From: Amblyomma americanum
Taxonomy: Eukaryota; Arthropoda; Arachnida; Ixodida; Ixodidae
Length of the DNA stretch: 64,000 nt
Reading direction: 5' to 3'
Assembly (NCBI RefSeq): GCF_052857255.1
Contig: NC_135497.1
Location: 543,234,207 to 543,298,206 of the forward strand
Shown: in pieces, positions 33,676 through 44,562 of the stretch
Layout of the letters: every line of letters begins with the position of its first letter
Position numbering within the stretch: the first letter of the stretch is position 1
The notes under the pieces: generated by a model
What the model saw: the letters and a program-made list of their open reading frames with translations, nothing else
The model's database searches: none
Told to the model about the DNA's origin: nothing
Position numbers and translations under genes: made by a program

Positions 33676-36600
33676 TCAGCCTCCATGAGTCATACTAAGT
33701 AAGTCTGTGACCCTTTGTCTGCTTTGGGACTCGCGAGGGCTCGTGGCAGGAGCCTCTCCTGGCGTTATCTGCGCGGCAACCTCGCGCGCTTCTTCTTCTA
33801 GCAATGCATGAAGTAAATCCGGTGGCATTCCGGCCGTCACCTCTGGCACCTGCCGAACAAATGCAGGAGAGGGCGTTTCTTGCGAACTATCTGCGCGCTC
33901 CGCTTCACTTCTGTCCCCATCAAAATCCGCGCTTTCCTCTTCCTCATTTCGTGAATACTGAACCGGTGCCGACTTGACGCGATTTGCGTGTATCCTTATC
34001 AAGCGCCGGTTCACGTCTCGGACTCTGAAGTTTACCGGAGAAAGCTTCTCGACAACCTCGCACGGTCCTCTCCACTTCGTCTGGAACTTACGAGCTAGCC
34101 CAATCTGCCTTTGGCCGTTTTCAATGTACACGCTGTCCCCCACATCAAACGGCGCGTCTCTAGCACTGCGATCGTGCACCTCCTTCCTGCGCTTCGCCGC
34201 TTTCTTTAAGGCCTCCTTTGCGATGTCCCTCCCCACTTGCAAGCGCGATTCTAGCTCAAGCTTATAGTCGTCCAGTGAAGCGTATGGGACACGACGGGGG
34301 CCCTCTGGCACTTCACTAGGCTGGTCCGGGTCTCGGCCGTAGAGAAGAAAGAATGTCGATTCGCCCGTGCTCTCGTGTGCTGCGGAATTGTAGGCAAACA
34401 TTGCATACGGGAGCCACAAGTCCCAGTCCCGCTGGTCGCGCGAAACAAAATGCGACAGGAACCCGGCCACGGTTTGGTTCAGTCGCTCCACCGCGCCGTT
34501 GCAAGCCGGATGGTACGGTGTTGTCTGCTTCTTAGCGATCTTAAGCAGCTCGCAAACTCACCTCATTAGCTGCGACACGAAGTTCGTTCCCCGATCTGTC
34601 AAGAGTTGCCTCGGGGGTCCATGTCGGAGCACGATCTGTTCGACAAATGCTCTTGCAACCGTGTCTGCCTTCTGATCTGGGAGTGCTACCGCTTCCGCGT
34701 ATTTTGAAAGGTGATCGACAAATACTAAAATGTACTTGTATCCGGAAGTGGTCGTGGGCAATGGGCCCATTATGTCCATACCTGTCCGCTCGAAGGGAGC
34801 CGAAACCTCAGGGAACGGCTGAATTGGAGCTGGTCTTCGTCCCTTGGGTGTTTTTCTGTCGAGACAGGAATGTCACTTCGCACAGTAGTCTCTAACATCC
34901 TGTCGCATGCCACTCCAAAAGTACAAACGCTCCACACGCCTGCGTGTCTTCGCTACGCCAAAATGACCGGCGCATAGCGCATCGTGAAACGCGCGAAGAA
35001 CCCTTTCTGTCCACGACCGAGGTATGACGACTCTCTCCCAAGCGGTTTTCTCTGGTCTCCCTTTCCTGGTTGGCCTCGTGCGCCGACACAGGGTGCCGTC
35101 TTTGCCAATGAAATAACCTAGCTGTTCGGGGTGAGACGGTGCGCCCTCTAAGCTTTCGATTATTCGCTTCAGGTCAGGATCTTTGCACTGCTCTGTGCGT
35201 AATTCGGCGGGGTCGACTACGGGGACAAACTCATCTATAGCTGCCACGGCAGCTGTGCGGCTGAGTGCATCAGCATTCAGATGTGTCTTTCCTGACTTGT
35301 GCTCAACTTCAAAGCAGTATTCCTGCAGGTGTAGATTCCATCTAACGAGTCGCGAGCTAGGGTCCCTGACACTCATCACCCATTTCAGAGGATGGCAGTC
35401 GGTGACTAGCTTGAATTTGCGGCCGTAAAGGTAGCATCTGAAGTGCTTTACTGCCCAGACAACGGCGAGGCACTCCCTTTCCGTAGCTCCGTACTTTTGC
35501 TCTGTGGGGCTCGGCTGTCGGCTAGCAAAAGCAACGGGATGTTCTTTGCCCTCGATAACCTGAGATAGCACGGCACCAAGTGCGAACTTTGACGCATCTG
35601 TGGCCATAACGAAGGGCAAATTAAAATCCGGGTGGCGCAACAGCGGCGCACTCATTAGCTTCCTTTTCAGGGCCCCAAAAGCATCCTCCGCGTTTTCGTC
35701 CCAGCGAAAGGCGACATTTTTGGCTGTTAAGGCGGTGAGCGGTTTAGCGAGCTTGGCGAACTCCTCTATGTGCCTTCGGTAGTAACCGATCAGGCCGAGA
35801 AACTGCCGGACCTGGCGGACGTTAGTCGGGGATGGAAAATCCGAGACACACCTTAGTTTCTCAGGGTCCGGTCGCACGCCGTCAGCTGAAACAACGTGCC
35901 CGAGGTATTTCACCTCGTTTTTGAGGAATTGGCACTTAGAGGGCTTCAGCTTGAGACCCGCTCCTCTTAGTCGCACCAAAACCTGCTCAATATCGCGCAA
36001 ATGGTTCTCAAAACTGTCACTGTATATGATTATGTCATCCATATACACGAAGCACAGCCTCCCCAGAAGACCTGCCAGGATAACATCAGCGGTTCTCTGC
36101 CAGACAGCAGGGCTGTTGGCCAGACCCATCGGCATTCTTTTCCATTCATAGTGCCCTGAGGGCGTGTTGAATGCCGTTTTCTCGGCATCTGCCGGATCGA
36201 TTGCTATCTGCCAGAATCCCGCCGCCATGTCCACTACCGTGAAGTACCTGGCAGAGCCCAGCTGAGAAAGCGTCTCCTGTATATTGGGGATGGGGTATGG
36301 ATCGATGCGAGTTACGGCATTTAGTTTGCGGCAGTCCACTACCAATCGATACGAGCCATCTGGCTTTTCCACCAATAGTGCTGGTGCTCCCCAGGGTGAC
36401 TTTGAGTGTTCGACAATGCCGCGATCAATCAGGTCCTGCACCTGCCGCTCCATCTCCTCACGTTGGGAGTAAGGAATCCTGTACGCACGCTGGTAAACGG
36501 GCGATGAAGTGCCGGTTTCTATCCTGTGCTTTATAACGCCACAGCAGCCCAAATCCAGGTTGGACGCGGCGAATACCTCCGAGTAGTCGTTCAGCAAACC

Positions 36601-37535
36601 AGCCAGAGCCTCCATCTCCCTGGATTTTACGTGAGAAAGATCGAACGACACCTTTGGAGCAGCCGAAGGACTAGCATGCTCTACAGTTGCGAGTACCGTA
36701 TCGGTGGGCTCACGTTTCTCTATCGCAGAGGTGAAGAAAGCCAATGTTGTGTTCTTGGGAAGGCTCAGTGGCTGCTGGCTACAGTTAACCACCCGTAGGG
36801 GCACTCTGTGGGCGTCATTAACTGTCACGAGGCACGCGGCTGCCTTCAGGCCATTGCTGAGAGAGTCGACCGGCTCAAGCACTCCCACGGCGCCGCTCTC
36901 TACATCTGAAGGCACAAACGCGTACAAAATGTGCTCCGACCAAGGAAGGACGACCGCCTCATCGACCAGCCTGACGGCAACCCGCGAATATACCTTCTCC
37001 AATGATCCCACTGTTTGACGGGAGTCAATATCGGTAATGCGAATCTCAGCCCCTCTCCTGTTCAAAAACGGAACTTTTGAGCCGCCCGCATTAACCTCTT
37101 CCTCAGAGAATGAGACTACTACCTTCCCTTTTCTCAAAAAATCCTGCCCTTATATACCTGACACTCCGTTTGGCAGAGACACCGTGTCCGGGCATACGTA
37201 GCAGGGGTGCTCCAATGCAATTCCGCCGAGAGAGAAGTGTAACCGGTAGAGTCCACTTATGCCAAGAGGATCCCCCGTTATGCCTACAAATTTGGTTGCC
37301 ATACCACCAGACGCTTCCAACACCTCGCGGTCCCCCTTCCTTCGAAGCGTGTTAAAACTGCTCTCCTTAAGCAATGTCACCTTTGACCCCGTATCTATCA
37401 ACAATTCCATGCAACAACCATTTAACTTGCAACGCACAACAGGGCATGCCTCGTCGGCCACACAAACTACCACCACCTCATCATCCACTGCTCCCTCCCC
37501 ACGCTCCTCAGGCTGGGGAGGACTATCTATTTTTT
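33676..37535 (-). pseudogene. pol: Gypsy-2 Pol, one frame broken by three stop codons
   Basis: All pieces are in one frame. Protease with LLIDTGSKVTLL (D near 37395); TAA at 37150-37152; RT with VDCRKLNAVTRIDPYPIPN and the catalytic VYMDDIIIYSD near 36035; RNase H with ATDASKFALGAVLSQ and TDCHPLKW; the integrase zinc site, where a TGA at about 34873-34875 falls just after DYCAK; integrase core with MDIMGPLP and LTDRGTNFV; TGA at about 34558-34560; then the end of the core (VERLNQTVAGF) and a C-terminal domain with GDSVYIENGQ and LARKFQTKWRGPCEV. No frameshift is needed inside pol, so damage is limited to point changes. No env. Confidence 0.9.
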
Positions 37536-38468
37536 TGTCTCGGTATCTGGAGCCCCGCTGCAGGCTTGCTTAGGGCGTGTCTCGCCTGCTTCTCTTTGTG
37601 GCTCCCCACGGCGCACGTTTTGGCAGAACCTGGCGATGTGTCCGCGACCCTGGCAAGCGAAGCATACGATTTCTTCAAAATCTCGCATACCGCGCCTGTA
37701 GCTTTGTGGCGGTCTCCGGTGTCCAGCGAATGGGCGCTGTTGAGCGCGCGCTTCAACCTGGCGTTCCACCTGCTGAGATAGCAGCTGTTCTAAGCGATCT
37801 AACCGCTCTGTGAAGAGAGCAACCTCCGGGTTGAGCACCGCTCTCTCTATGACGCGTACTCTCGCTGCGGCTGTCTTTAACGCCTCATTTCGTTCCTCAT
37901 CCAATGCGGCCGCCACGGCTTGGTCGAAATTGCTCGGTTTGCGCGAGAGCACGAACCGGCGCACGGGGTCTTGCAGACCAGCCACGAACAAAGCGGTCAT
38001 TTCCTCTTTAAGTAGATTCTCCGCGTATTTCTTCCTTAGCTGGTCTCCTTCCTCCTCCCTGCTTAACGTATCGCGTGCTAGGCGCTGAAGCCGCGACGCA
38101 AACGTTCGCACGTCCTCCCCTACCATCTGTCCGGCGTCACGGAACCTCTGTACCCGCACGTGACGTGGTTCAGTGTCGAAATGCTCAAACGCGAGCTTCT
38201 TAAATTCCGCAAATGATTTTGTGGTTTTTACTTTTTCGTCTCGCCATGCAAAATCATGAGCAGCTCCTGCCATCTTACACCTCGCCATTCCCAGCATTTG
38301 AGCATCGGACCATCCCCCCATTTTCCCAATCTCTTCTAGCATGGAAAAGAAATCGCAGAATGGAACCCCTGTCTTATCTCCTGTAAACGTCGGAATGAGG
38401 CTTCCTAATGCCAGCATGCTTGCTCCGAGCGACGGCTGTGGAGTGGGAGCTCCCTCAGATACAGACAT
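37527..38468 (-). CDS. gag: Gypsy-2 Gag
   Basis: The ATG at 38468 begins MSVSEGAP; the frame is open further upstream, so the start is not certain. The protein has a capsid-like region (IPTFTGDKTGVPFCDFF, KLAFEHFDTEPRHV, FASRLQRLARDTL, FVAGLQDPVRRFV), a coiled stretch (ERLDRLEQLLSQQVERQVE) and one CCHC zinc knuckle, CFACQGRGHIARFC, for RNA binding near the C-terminus. It ends in an AAAAAAA run followed by TAG. No defect is visible in gag. Confidence 0.9.
   Translation of the reverse strand: MSVSEGAPTPQPSLGASMLALGSLIPTFTGDKTGVPFCDFFSMLEEIGKMGGWSDAQMLGMARCKMAGAAHDFAWRDEKVKTTKSFAEFKKLAFEHFDTEPRHVRVQRFRDAGQMVGEDVRTFASRLQRLARDTLSREEEGDQLRKKYAENLLKEEMTALFVAGLQDPVRRFVLSRKPSNFDQAVAAALDEERNEALKTAAARVRVIERAVLNPEVALFTERLDRLEQLLSQQVERQVEARAQQRPFAGHRRPPQSYRRGMRDFEEIVCFACQGRGHIARFCQNVRRGEPQREAGETRPKQACSGAPDTETKK
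37530..37536 (-). promoter_or_regulatory. Candidate -1 ribosomal frameshift site (A AAA AAA)
   Basis: In the gag frame the mRNA reads aca aaa aaa tag. The heptamer A-AAA-AAA is in the register needed for -1 slippage, the gag stop is the next codon, and the pol frame is exactly -1 and open through this point. Whether a stimulatory stem or pseudoknot follows was not determined. Confidence 0.7.
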
Positions 38469-38610
38469 TTTTTTTTCACTCAAGACCTCCGGTGCCTCAA
38501 GCCTCTCAAATGGGGGTAAAAGTCCCACAATCAGTCCCGTGATTCTCTTTTGATTACAATTTTGAAGTCATGAATGACGCAGCATTCCGAGGACATTTGC
38601 TTTTGAGACC

Positions 38611-38625
38611 CCACTTCTGACACCA
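38611..38625 (-). promoter_or_regulatory. Gypsy-2 primer-binding site
   Basis: Minus-strand tggtgtcagaagtgg one base inside the 5' LTR; identical to that of Gypsy-1. Confidence 0.85.
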
Positions 38626-38626
38626 G

Positions 38627-39486
38627 TGTTGTGACCGCCCATAATGCGCAGGTCCACACGGGACGGAGAGGTAAAGAGACACTGTATGGCTCAGTTTAAA
38701 CAAACAGATATATTCAATAATTACACATGATTAAGATTATACATCAGAGGCTGGGGCGTCCGAGCTTACGTGCCGACGACTTCATGGGGACGATGGAGGG
38801 GCTCCGGAGTTGAGCTCGAACGGTTGCTGGCAGAAGCTGCACGCCGTCGGGCTTCGGCGCTGAAGGCCCCCTTGGCGGACGATGTCGTCCTGAGCGTCGC
38901 TTCTTCGGTACTCCTTGTCGACTTTTATATCCTTTTATCCCCACACTCCCTAGGGTGAGGACGCCCACGCCGGATTGGGGGGGCCTAGGGCTTTCACTTG
39001 GGCGCACAAACACACCACCGCACTTATGGTCTCGCCCCCCTCACGTGTTGAGTCCGAGGGAAAGAAGGTTGTCGTCGAGGTAGCGCATAGCGTCAGCTGT
39101 GGTAAGGCGCGCTCTGGCCCGCTGTCGGTTCCCGCGGGTCACCGGCCTCCGTTCTCTATCAAATGACACTCGCCCCTCCAGGCCGGAACGCGAGGTCACT
39201 AAAAGGCCGGGAAAGTGGTCCCTCGTCCTGGGATGTGCTCGGGAGGGTTGATTGATGATGCCCGCCGTCTTGCCACGGGGCCAGGCCCGCCGAAACGAGG
39301 CCCCCCTGGAACGGCCACGGCAATTGGGGAAGATAACGCCCGTCTCCCCGCGGCGGCCGCGGCGGTGTTTGACTCGTGCCGACACTATGGAAAGGGGGTT
39401 TGGTTGTGCTTTCGCCGCCACTGGGGGCTCCGTCTATGCCGCGCCGTCGAACGCGGACCCTCGTAGCACACACAAGGAACGTCACA
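38627..39486 (-). repeat. Gypsy-2 5' LTR
   Basis: 860 bp; same ends and organisation as the 3' LTR. Open frames inside both LTRs are shadows. Confidence 0.92.
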
Positions 39487-39716
39487 CCATGTTGGTATTT
39501 AAAGATGATGTTGTGTTGTTCTTAACTGTTAAAAACCTGCGAATGAATCACGTGTTCAGTGAGTTTACAAATCGTGCTAGTTAATGAAGTTGGTCGATAA
39601 TAGGGTGGTAAAGAACGATCACCGAACTTAAAAATAGACACTACCTTAGCTAGGCACCAGTCACGTGGAACCAAACCAGATGAAAGGGATTGCGAAAAAA
39701 ATAGCGGACAGGATGC
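39487..39716 (-). pseudogene. LINE piece 2: RT N-terminal part
   Basis: Reads LFFSQSLSSGLVPRDW, KVVSIFKFGDRS and YRPTSLTSTICKLTEHVIHSQ, the conserved start of LINE RT, with one in-frame stop near the end. Its lower edge is the ccat duplication of Gypsy-2. Confidence 0.85.
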
Positions 39717-40735
39717 GATTAATACTGTCGTGCGCGGCTGGCTTGGCCACATTCGGAGCCCCAAGTAAACACGTACGGAACGCCCTCTATGTGTTGACAA
39801 GAGTGCGTACGCTGTGATTTCATTTTCTTTCTTTTGACTCCATATGGAGCTGGGTCAAGCGGACGGCGCCGGAGGCGAGTGCAGGGTGCGCAGGCGACCC
39901 AGCTTGGCCAGGCCCCATTGTTCGCAGCCCCGCTCCGAGAAGCAGCAACGAAGACGCGCGACGCATTTCATGACTACCGCGGCGACGCTGCCGAAGGCCA
40001 TGACCCGGGTAGCGGTCGTTCAGTGTGTGGCCAGGAGGCAATTTTGGAGACGCGTTCCTCATGCTCACTGTGAGCGCTTATCAGCTTCATGGCCAGATGA
40101 CTGTCAGGTACTTCCTGTGCATATGGGGGCGTCAAGAAGAATTGGGGAGCGGTGGCGCCTTATGTGACCACTCGGAGACGGCTTTCGACAACCTGTGTTG
40201 TCCTCGCATGCTCGTTGAGCGAGTGAACTTCCCGCCCCGCGGGCGAAGATGCAGTGATCCGAGAGGGGAATTACAGTAAGTATTCGTGACAATGACCGGT
40301 CCCCTCTCCCCAATCCTTGATTAGGCGTGTTTTACTCTCCTCTGTCTCGTTTTCAATGTGTTTTCCTTTCCCATGTGTTTTATTGGTTGTGTTTTCCTTT
40401 CCCCGGTCCTTGATTGAATGAGTACTTGTGTTTTGACGTAATTGGTTGGTGTCCCCACTGAGGGCGGGGAATTAGGGATTAAAAGAAGACGTATTGGTGG
40501 GACCGGGGGTGGATTTCATCTGGTCACTCGGCAGATCAATCAGTATGTACATAGTTGTTCTCCTTGTATTTTCCGTTCTGTCTTAACTATTTTATATGTG
40601 ACAGTTTACTTCCTGAAGTTCCTCGAGTAATACGACGGAGCACGTTTAGAACCTCAAGACGTCGGCATCCAACACTTCTACCTTTCCCTTTTGGGCTGAC
40701 ATCAAAGAAGAGAAAGGGGTAAAAGTAACGCAACT
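39717..40735. mobile_element. Unclassified 1019-bp insertion with 5-bp target duplication
   Basis: gatgc occurs at 39712-39716 and 40736-40740; deleting the insertion with one copy restores the LINE frame. Ends are gattaatactg and gtaacgcaact on the plus strand, with no inverted repeat and no TG...CA. It has no coding motif; the longest frames (about 107 codons) are CpG-rich and overlapping. It could be a non-autonomous DNA element or a divergent solo LTR. Confidence 0.7.
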
Positions 40736-41170
40736 GATGCCTTCAGATGAGTTCTTCAGTATTTGTTAATAAAACCAGGGTGATCAGACGCTGATGTCGT
40801 TTTAAGTTTCCTTAGCATAGACACGATACTAGTCTCACTAATTACTATTTCGGACATTGAGGTATTAGAATAATTCGTAGTAGCAGGGACTGATTAAACC
40901 TCTTCTCGAGTAAAGACTGAAGTGAATGCGTCGTTAAGAACTGGTGCGCATTCAGCCAAAAGAACGCTCCCTCCTTCGGCATTGGTAATAGTTATATCAG
41001 GATGATTCGAAGGGTTGATCGTCTGCCCGAACTTACGAGGGTTATTCTTTAACATTGATGGTAAATCGTGGGTGAAGAATTGGCGACGAGCAGATTTAAG
41101 CGCCGTCTGATAATGTTTATCGCACTTTTATCCTTATCGCACAGTGCTCAACTGAGCTTCCACTGTCACT
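40736..41170 (-). pseudogene. LINE piece 1: endonuclease-RT linker
   Basis: Reads KSARRQFFTHDLPSMLKNNP, then FGQTINPSNH and AECAPVLNDAFTSVFT, the linker that precedes RT in jockey/CR1-group LINEs, with stops further on. It ends at the GATGC duplication. Confidence 0.8.
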
Positions 41171-41242
41171 TGGTCTAACACACCTTCATTCAGTGCACAT
41201 GCTACTTATATGTCATGGCACACAACAGTCAAAAAGGCTCAC

Positions 41243-41332
41243 CGTTTGCAAGACTACTGAAAGCTGTACCAGAAACAGCCGCCAAGTTTGATGCTCCTGT
41301 CTGCTGGCAGCTCATCGTCAGTGTGGCTGTGG
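41243..41332 (-). CDS. BEN-gene cassette exon, copy C (90 nt)
   Basis: Acceptor gttccttacccaacag and donor aacg|gtgagc; 90 nt, phase 1 on both sides. It reads ATATLTMSCQQTGASNLAAV then SGTAFSSLANG when joined to a preceding G. The first half aligns at DNA level with the exon at 24520-24612 (gccacagccacac...gagctg). The three-base length difference keeps the frame. Probably a duplicated linker exon; inclusion in mRNA is unproven. Confidence 0.55.
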
Positions 41333-41869
41333 CTGTTGGGTAAGGAACAGGCAGCAGAAGGGCATTTTCATTAACAAAAAGACACGCGGAGCTTGGCACT
41401 TAATAGTCACCTCAATTAAATGCCCCCAACTTCCTTACACATGCAGCTGATTCCTACCTTTCTTCTCTTACACACCACTAGCTGCAAGCAAATCTAATAT
41501 AACAACACTGTGCTAATGGTCCAATGTTTAAGGGAATCGCCCAAGGTGGTGTAGATTTGTAATAAGGTAGCAATTAGCATCAACCGAAGCACAGCCATAT
41601 GGCTAGAAAGGAAGATATAGAGCTTCTTTTGAAACCTTGTAGCTGAATAAAAATTAATTTCTGGCCTCAGGTTCAAACCTGGACCAGGAAAAATTTTTCT
41701 TTAACTACTAAGAGTCTGTGGAAGTCGCATAGCTCTGATTTGCAGCCATACGGCACTGTATGGGTGGATGCTAATGAGCAATTACAGTATGTTAAATCCG
41801 GTTCCAACCACTCTGCTTATAAATTTCCAACTAGGCTTCCAGTGCTGCAAAAGCATCATACAGTGCACA

Positions 41870-42235
41870 TATTAAACACAAGGGCTAAACACAAGTGTGG
41901 CAGCATACGGCAGTTAAGTAGGCTCACCGTGTGCAGGTGTGTCCCAAGCCATGGCTTCATTGCTCACCAGGCTCGTCTCAACTGGCAGGTGGCAGCTCGC
42001 TCTATTAGTGGCAGCGTCAACTATTTAAACAGAAACATATTTGCATGGGGTGAGGGTAGCTCTTGCCATGGCCTGTAGCCACGAAAGCTGGTCATGACAT
42101 TGCAAGGCATGTGCTATGACGTTTTAATATATGTTCTTTGACAGGCCATGATTGCACTGTCAGACGTTGCCAAAAATCACAAATCTGCAGAAGTGAGAAT
42201 GATCTCTTTTTCTGCAACTTCAGGGCTGCAGAGCC
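41870..42235. repeat. Segmental duplication unit carrying cassette exon B
   Basis: Diverged direct duplicate of 44930-45290, from the gtgtggcag...cggcagt segment through ggccatgattgcactgtcag. It includes exon B and flanking intron. Confidence 0.75.
41928..42020 (-). CDS. BEN-gene cassette exon, copy B (93 nt)
   Basis: Acceptor atgtttctgtttaaatag and donor cacg|gtgagc; 93 nt, phase 1 on both sides, like copy D. It reads VDAATNRASCHLPVETSLVS then NEAMAWDTPAHG, aligning over its whole length with copy D (ATxxASC, then L-V-x-N-x-A-M, then TPAxG). The surrounding 360 bp is a diverged duplicate of 44930-45290, which carries the dead copy A. Confidence 0.55.
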
Positions 42236-42239
42236 GCTG

Positions 42240-43228
42240 CTTCAGCAGGCGCGAAAAGAAAACCTCCAGAGCTTGAGCAGAACACATCTGGCTATCAGGC
42301 TGAGCAGACATATCCTTCGTGTGACAATCAGCAAATGGTGTCACTGCCGCCACAGGCTTAATGAAAGATTATTTAAAGTCACTCTAAAGGGAAATACTAA
42401 GTCTAGGCTAATCAATTTGTGTCTTGCATACATCTGTTCTTGGGCAAATTTGTACATCATGCCTCACGTACATAACTTGAGTAGACACCAGATGCTACAG
42501 TCAAGACTAAGTAACTTTCAAAAATAGGCTCTTTGGGTTAAAAATATGGCTTTTGTGGCATGGTATTCGCTGTGTTGGAGGATACCAGAGAATTAACGAA
42601 TCATTTCAAGTAGTAGGCTGGTTAACTAATTTTTAATAATTAACTTTCAACTATTACAGTTAGGCACTTAGTTGCAATTAGAGTTTCACAGCCGGTCATT
42701 AGTAATAGCCACATCAGCTTTTAGAATTTCAGAAACATGGTTGCGCTCGGTGCTCTGGCTCAACAAATTTTGTTTTTTTGACTAGTTACGTGCACTGGAA
42801 AGGTTGCTTTGCCTGCATGGTTTCAAAAGCTCATGTATTTTGGAACAATGTAGCCAAATTTTGTCGAGCCACTGCTTTGAGAGTAATCACGTTTTCGAAA
42901 TTCTAAAAACTGCTTTGGCTATTAGTAACCACCGGCTACAAATCTCTAATTATTACTAGGCGCCTAACTCTAATAGATAAAAAGTTCATTATTAAAATTT
43001 AGTTAACCAGCTTACTACTTCAAACAATTAACCGGTTTTCTGGTGCCCTCCAAGAATGGCAATACTAAGCTGCAAAATCTATATTTTTAATCCAAGAAGC
43101 CTAATATTGAATTACTTAGTCATCCATGTAACACCTGGCATTATATGATCATGCACTCAGGTTCCTGCTAGATATAGCTGATGAAGCCAAGTCAAATGAG
43201 GTTTTGTTTTCATGCTGCAGCCACGTAC
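42240..43228 (-). other. Intronic, with an internal inverted-looking AT block
   Basis: 42600-43040 contains gttaactaatttttaat-type sequence at one side and attaaaatttagttaacc at the other, separated by about 350 bp, suggesting an old inverted-repeat element. No gene. Confidence 0.45.
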
Positions 43229-43317
43229 TTTCTCGACCTTCTGCAGAACAAGAGCCGTTTCGGCACTGGATGGCAACTTGCGATCGTGACACTGTTCCCG
43301 CGTGACGCCGCTGTCAT
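43229..43317 (-). CDS. BEN-gene linker exon (89 nt, phase 1 to phase 0)
   Basis: Acceptor aaaaagcactgcag and donor gaaa|gtacgt. It enters in phase 1 and leaves in phase 0, reading DDSGVTREQCHDRKLPSSAE then TALVLQKVEK. It is the only exon found that makes the change needed to reach the BEN exon at 16057 (phase 0). The joined product would run LQKVEK into VQLGNGV, plausible for a helix leading into BEN. The polypyrimidine tract is weak. If this exon is used, the in-phase cassettes at 42.0, 41.3 and 24.6 kb cannot follow it in the same transcript. Confidence 0.55.
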
Positions 43318-44364
43318 CTGCAGTGCTTTTTGAAATCATACACATAAAAGTTTTATTTCCTCTCATGTTGCATACCCTCATTTGTTATAAGGTGCACAGC
43401 GGATTTATGTGAAACACTTATGCGCAAGTATTGACCTCAAGCAATACACGACCCAATCCAGCAGGCAATGACGCACATTCATTATTTCATCAAGGTACGG
43501 AAATTGAACTCTGCAGCAAGGCATGCACTCATCAGGCATCACATTAGAAATAAGAGACTTGCAGACTGTTTGGAGACATTCTGAATGCATCGACTTTGTG
43601 GTCAAGGCAGACGCGGTAACAAATTTGCGAAGTAGCACAGCACCAACTCCTAACACGCCTTGTCTACAGTCTGAGTATGCTATTTCTCCATTGACAGAAT
43701 GCACACATGTAATCATGCCAGCAACTGAGGGCAGCTTCAGGCTGCGCCAAACTCGACACCGCACTGGCTGTCACCTGAAGGCCACTGTCATACACTGCAA
43801 CACCAGTGGCATGAGCTCTCAGAACCATCCATGCCTGCATGAAGCATGTCGTGCCTTACAAATTAAAGCACAACTACAAAATTCTATTTGCACGGACCAG
43901 CTATGGAACCCAGATGCTTTCATATTTAATCCGCAGTGTTCTCAACAAACATACACCGACAATAGAAATTATTAACAAATGTGTGTCCCAAAAATCTTTC
44001 AAACAAAATGCTAAATCTTATCTTCTTAGTTGCCTGAATGATTAAAACACTGCGCATACAGAAAATTTTCAGGTCCCTGTTGTCGTTATCTGTGAATTTT
44101 TTATTTAACAATATTTCTTCGCTGTATTAATATGTCTTTGCAAAAGAGTGCCTTGGTTCTTTCTTTTGTAGAACAGTCCGTTCTGTATATATCAATATGT
44201 ACGATGTCTGATATCTTTGCTTCATGCCAGCAACTGGGTGCATGGGCCCCGTCAGGGAGAGCATATATCTGCCTTTTGCCCATGTGTCCTAGACCTTGTC
44301 ATTTTAATAAATGCATATCTATTTATCTATCTATATCGCGCTCAGTAGGGCTCAAAACAGTATG
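43318..44364. other. Intronic, no gene
   Basis: Open frames on both strands at 43.4-44.0 kb overlap one another and lack motifs. A short tatc repeat is near 44317-44335. Confidence 0.4.
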
Positions 44365-44562
44365 GTTTGGTGTATGGGTGTTTAACGTCCCAAAGCGACT
44401 CGGCTATGAAGGACGCCATAGGGAAGGGTTCCGGAAAATTCGACCACCTTGGGTTCTTTACCGTGCACTTACATCCCAGAGTACACGGGCCTCTAGAATT
44501 TCCCCTCCATCAAAATTCGACCGTCGCAGCCGGGATAGAACCAGCGTCTTTCGGGCCAGCAG
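44365..44562 (-). mobile_element. SINE second subfamily, head-truncated
   Basis: The tail (tcgctttgggacgttaaaca) and core are clear; at the head only the B-box part (gggatagaacc on plus) remains before unrelated sequence. Confidence 0.75.

Larger units (their letters stand above)
32320..39486 (-). mobile_element. Gypsy-2: 7.2-kb Ty3/Gypsy LTR retrotransposon with 0.86-kb LTRs
   Basis: Flanked by the 4-bp duplication ccat (32316-32319 and 39487-39490), which sits inside the LINE RT. The LTRs are 32320-33184 and 38627-39486, with TG...CA ends. On the minus strand the order is 5' LTR, primer site, gag, a -1 slippery site, protease-RT-RNase H-integrase, 3' LTR. pol has three in-frame stops, so this copy is not autonomous, but the LTRs remain very similar, so the insertion is not old. 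Confidence 0.93.
30551..41170 (-). mobile_element. Old jockey/CR1-like LINE split by three later insertions
   Basis: One antisense LINE survives in four pieces, 41170-40736, 39716-39487, 32319-31473 and 31239-30551, separated by an unclassified 1019-bp insertion, by Gypsy-2 and by a SINE. Each interruption is bracketed by a target duplication (gatgc; ccat; tgacgtgaat), and removal of each restores the LINE reading across the junction (for example K-A-S-C-P-L and Y-Q-H-G-F-R). The 3' end has an attt-repeat tail near 30552-30568. Several stops make it inactive. Confidence 0.88.
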
